Source: Chloroflexota bacterium (GTDB taxonomy: Bacteria; Chloroflexota; Chloroflexia; JAMDCE01). From it: 5,211 nt of DNA. Positions 3,182-5,211 of the stretch are shown here, one piece after another. Both the position numbers and the translations under genes were made by a program. The notes below the pieces were generated by a model. That model made no database searches. It saw only the letters and a program-made list of their open reading frames with translations, and was not told where the DNA came from. The stretch's first letter is position 1; every line of letters begins with the position of its first letter. Location: assembly GCA_023489135.1 (NCBI GenBank), contig JAMDCE010000506.1:1-5211 (forward strand), given 5' to 3'.

Positions 3182-5211
3182 CTAAGTTCGGATCGGCCTC
3201 AAGGCCCGGAGAACCTTCTCTCTGGTGATGGGTAGGTCCTTGATGCGGACCCCTACGGCATTGTAGACAGCATTGGCGATAGCGGGAGCCGAGGGCGTCA
3301 TAACGGCTTCACCCACGCCTTTCGCGCCAAACGGCCCCTCGCGATGGGGCGCTTCCACTATCAAGGGCCGCACGTTCTGGGCCGTGGGAATCTCCATCAC
3401 CGTCGGGATCTTGTAATCCATAAACGTGGGATTGAGCAGCCGGCCGTTGTCGAACACCATCTCCTCGTAGAGGGCGCTGCCGATTCCCATGCCGACGCCG
3501 CCTTCGATCTGGGCTTCGCACATCTTGGGGTTAATGGGCCGGCCCACGTCGAAGGCGCCACTTATCCGCACAACCCGAACTTCGCCCGTTTCGGTATTCA
3601 CTTCCACCTCGGCACCTTGCGCCCCGTAGATGTAGAAGGCGCAGAGGCGCTCTCCCTGGCCTGTCTCCGGATCTTCCGGCGTGGCCGGCTGGTACCAGGT
3701 GGCTTTGCCAATGATCTCGCCACCCTCTTCCAGGAACTTGCCCGAGGCGAACATGGTGGGTGAAAAGAGGTCGCGGATCTGGACGGCCCGCTCTGGCGCG
3801 CCCCTGACGTAGACCTGGCCCTTACTGGTCTCCAGGTCGTCGGGAGAAGCTTCCAGAATCACGGCTGCCTTGGCGAAGAGTTGGTGTTTGGCATCCTGGC
3901 AGGCGAGCCGGACGGCGTTTCCAGTGTTGTAGGTGGAGCGGCTGGAGACGGATCCCATGTCGTAGGGTGTGAAAGCGGTGTCTCCGTGGATGACCCTCAC
4001 TCGGTCGACGGAGAGGCCGAACTCCTCCGCCGCTATCTGGGCCATCACCGTCTTCACGCCCTGGCCCATTTCGTCGGCACTCATCCGGACCTCAATAGTC
4101 TCATCATCGTGAACCTTTAAGTAGGCGCATGAGGCGGTGGGGGCTATGCTGTACTTATTGCCGTGGGCGATTCCCTTTCCTCTTCGCCACGGCCCCTGGC
4201 CCGCTGCGGGCTTTTTGCCCCACTCGATGGCCTCCGCGGCTTTGCGCAAGCATTCCTGGGCGCCAACACTGTGCATCTTCTCGCCGGTGACGTTTACATC
4301 GCCCTCCCTTAGAACGTTCTTCAACCTGATCTCCAAGGGATCGAGACCCAGCTTCTCCGCGATCAGATCCATTTGGGATTCGATCGCCCAGAGAATCTCC
4401 GATGAGCCAAAACCGCGGAAGGGCCCGCCCATGGGCAGGTTGGTATAGACGCCGTAGGAGTCGAGCTTGAAATTGGGGACCCGGTATGAACCAACGGCCC
4501 CGAAGGCGGAGTTTCTCGTCACCAGGTAGACATAATCGGCGTAGCCTCCCCCATTCAGGTACTGCCGAATCTCTCTTGCCACCAGGGTGCCGTCCCGCTT
4601 GACGCCATCCTTTATGTAGATGGTGAAGGGGCTTCTGGTGTTGGCTGAGGTGAACACCTCCTCGCGGCTGAAGGCCACCTTGACGGGCCGGCCGGTCTTC
4701 CGCGCTAGCAGAACGCTTACAGGCTCAGTCCTGATGGAAATCTTTCCTCCGAAGCCACCGCCCACGTACGGAGCGATGATTCTGACCCGCGATGATGGCA
4801 ACCCAAGAGCGTCGCAGAGGGCCGACTTTATCATGTACAGACCCTGGACTGATGACCAGACGGTGATTGTTCCATCGCCTTCCACCTGAGCGATGGAAAC
4901 GTGGGGCTCGAACTGGCAGTGTTGGATCATGGCGGTGGTAAACCGGTTCTCCACAACCAAATCCGCACCCTGAAAACCTTTTGCGATATCTCCACTTCTG
5001 ATCTTGAAGTGGTTATGAACGTTGGGTCTCTCTCGGTCGAAACGAGGGCGAACGACGACGCTCGTCTGATAGGAGTAGAGATCGGGATGGAGAACGACGG
5101 GCGGAGTGGCCGAGGCCGCTTCCTCGGCGTCGAAGACGGCCGGCAGCTCTTCGTATTCTACTTCGATCAAGCCCAGGGCCACCTCGGCGATCTCGTCGGT
5201 AGAGGCGGCGA
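3182..5211 (-). CDS. Molybdopterin-binding large subunit (L1) of a xanthine dehydrogenase-family hydroxylase, N-terminus missing
   Basis: This gene runs off the right edge; 675 residues are visible and, by alignment with L2, about 108 are missing, giving a normal family length near 780. It is the catalytic subunit that binds the molybdenum cofactor. Motifs in order are GGGFGGK (4742-4762), the active-site loop PFRGFGSSE (4397-4423) with the conserved Arg, ADEMGQGV and SSRSTYNTGNAV for cofactor binding, and GVGE (around 3308-3319) with the catalytic Glu. GGGFGGK and FRGFG are xanthine-dehydrogenase-like. The CO dehydrogenase form I loop with its Cys (AYRCSFR) is absent, as is the AYRGAGR loop of the form II group. 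The substrate is therefore probably an N-heterocycle, aldehyde or other organic compound, not CO. The GTG at 5182 is not the start, since the frame continues to the edge as AASTDEIAE. No NAD-binding domain is present in the visible part. Confidence 0.95.
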   Translation of the reverse strand, partial: AASTDEIAEVALGLIEVEYEELPAVFDAEEAASATPPVVLHPDLYSYQTSVVVRPRFDRERPNVHNHFKIRSGDIAKGFQGADLVVENRFTTAMIQHCQFEPHVSIAQVEGDGTITVWSSVQGLYMIKSALCDALGLPSSRVRIIAPYVGGGFGGKISIRTEPVSVLLARKTGRPVKVAFSREEVFTSANTRSPFTIYIKDGVKRDGTLVAREIRQYLNGGGYADYVYLVTRNSAFGAVGSYRVPNFKLDSYGVYTNLPMGGPFRGFGSSEILWAIESQMDLIAEKLGLDPLEIRLKNVLREGDVNVTGEKMHSVGAQECLRKAAEAIEWGKKPAAGQGPWRRGKGIAHGNKYSIAPTASCAYLKVHDDETIEVRMSADEMGQGVKTVMAQIAAEEFGLSVDRVRVIHGDTAFTPYDMGSVSSRSTYNTGNAVRLACQDAKHQLFAKAAVILEASPDDLETSKGQVYVRGAPERAVQIRDLFSPTMFASGKFLEEGGEIIGKATWYQPATPEDPETGQGERLCAFYIYGAQGAEVEVNTETGEVRVVRISGAFDVGRPINPKMCEAQIEGGVGMGIGSALYEEMVFDNGRLLNPTFMDYKIPTVMEIPTAQNVRPLIVEAPHREGPFGAKGVGEAVMTPSAPAIANAVYNAVGVRIKDLPITREKVLRALRPIRT

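Noticed and set aside
5180..5182. GTG as the start of L1
   Set aside because: The frame stays open to the window edge as AASTDEIAE, matching the internal L2 sequence AAETEQIAE, so the gene begins outside the window.
3182..5211. Annotation as aerobic CO dehydrogenase large subunit (CoxL)
   Set aside because: The form I Cys loop and the form II AYRGAGR loop are absent; the loop is PFRGFGSSE and the glycine motif is GGGFGGK, both xanthine-dehydrogenase-like.

Overview
The window is a compact, single-strand stretch of bacterial genome in which all six recognisable genes read on the minus strand, right to left. It is part of a molybdenum-hydroxylase (xanthine dehydrogenase / CO dehydrogenase superfamily) operon. 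Base composition is moderately GC-rich by eye, Shine-Dalgarno sites are strong (AAGGAG, GGAGG), and AGG, AGA and ATA codons are used freely. This fits a free-living bacterium with a large accessory metabolism. Chloroflexota or Desulfobacterota-like lineages are plausible guesses, but the sequence alone does not fix the taxon.

Layout in order of transcription: (1) 5211-3182, large molybdopterin subunit 'L1', with its N-terminus cut off by the right edge; (2) a 116-nt gap with a long inverted repeat at 3121-3164; (3) 3065-2529, a CoxG/SRPBCC-family protein; (4) a 174-nt gap rich in small dyads; (5) 2354-2163, a 4-oxalocrotonate-tautomerase-family small protein; (6) a 294-nt gap with two tandem hairpins, a paired palindromic repeat and a possible promoter; (7) 1868-1020, the FAD subunit (CoxM-like); (8) 975-484, the 2Fe-2S subunit (CoxS-like); (9) 422-1, the N-terminus of a second, different large subunit 'L2', which runs off the left edge.

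The FAD, Fe-S and L2 genes form a complete M-S-L hydroxylase set. Electrons should pass from substrate at the molybdenum cofactor (L), through two [2Fe-2S] clusters (S), to FAD (M), and then to an unidentified acceptor. L1 is a second large subunit that may share the same M and S partners or have its own set beyond the right edge. The L1 active-site motifs (GGGFGGK, PFRGFGSSE, GVGE) are xanthine-dehydrogenase-like and lack the Cys-bearing loop of true CO dehydrogenase, so the substrate is probably an organic molecule, not CO. The CoxG-like protein suggests membrane or quinone coupling. The tautomerase keeps Pro1 but lacks both substrate-binding arginines of canonical 4-oxalocrotonate tautomerase, so it may act on an uncharged or monoanionic keto/enol product of the hydroxylase. 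The physiological substrate cannot be read from the sequence.

The most unusual points are the two diverged large subunits around one M-S pair, the odd tautomerase inside the operon, and the paired palindromes upstream of the FAD-subunit gene.
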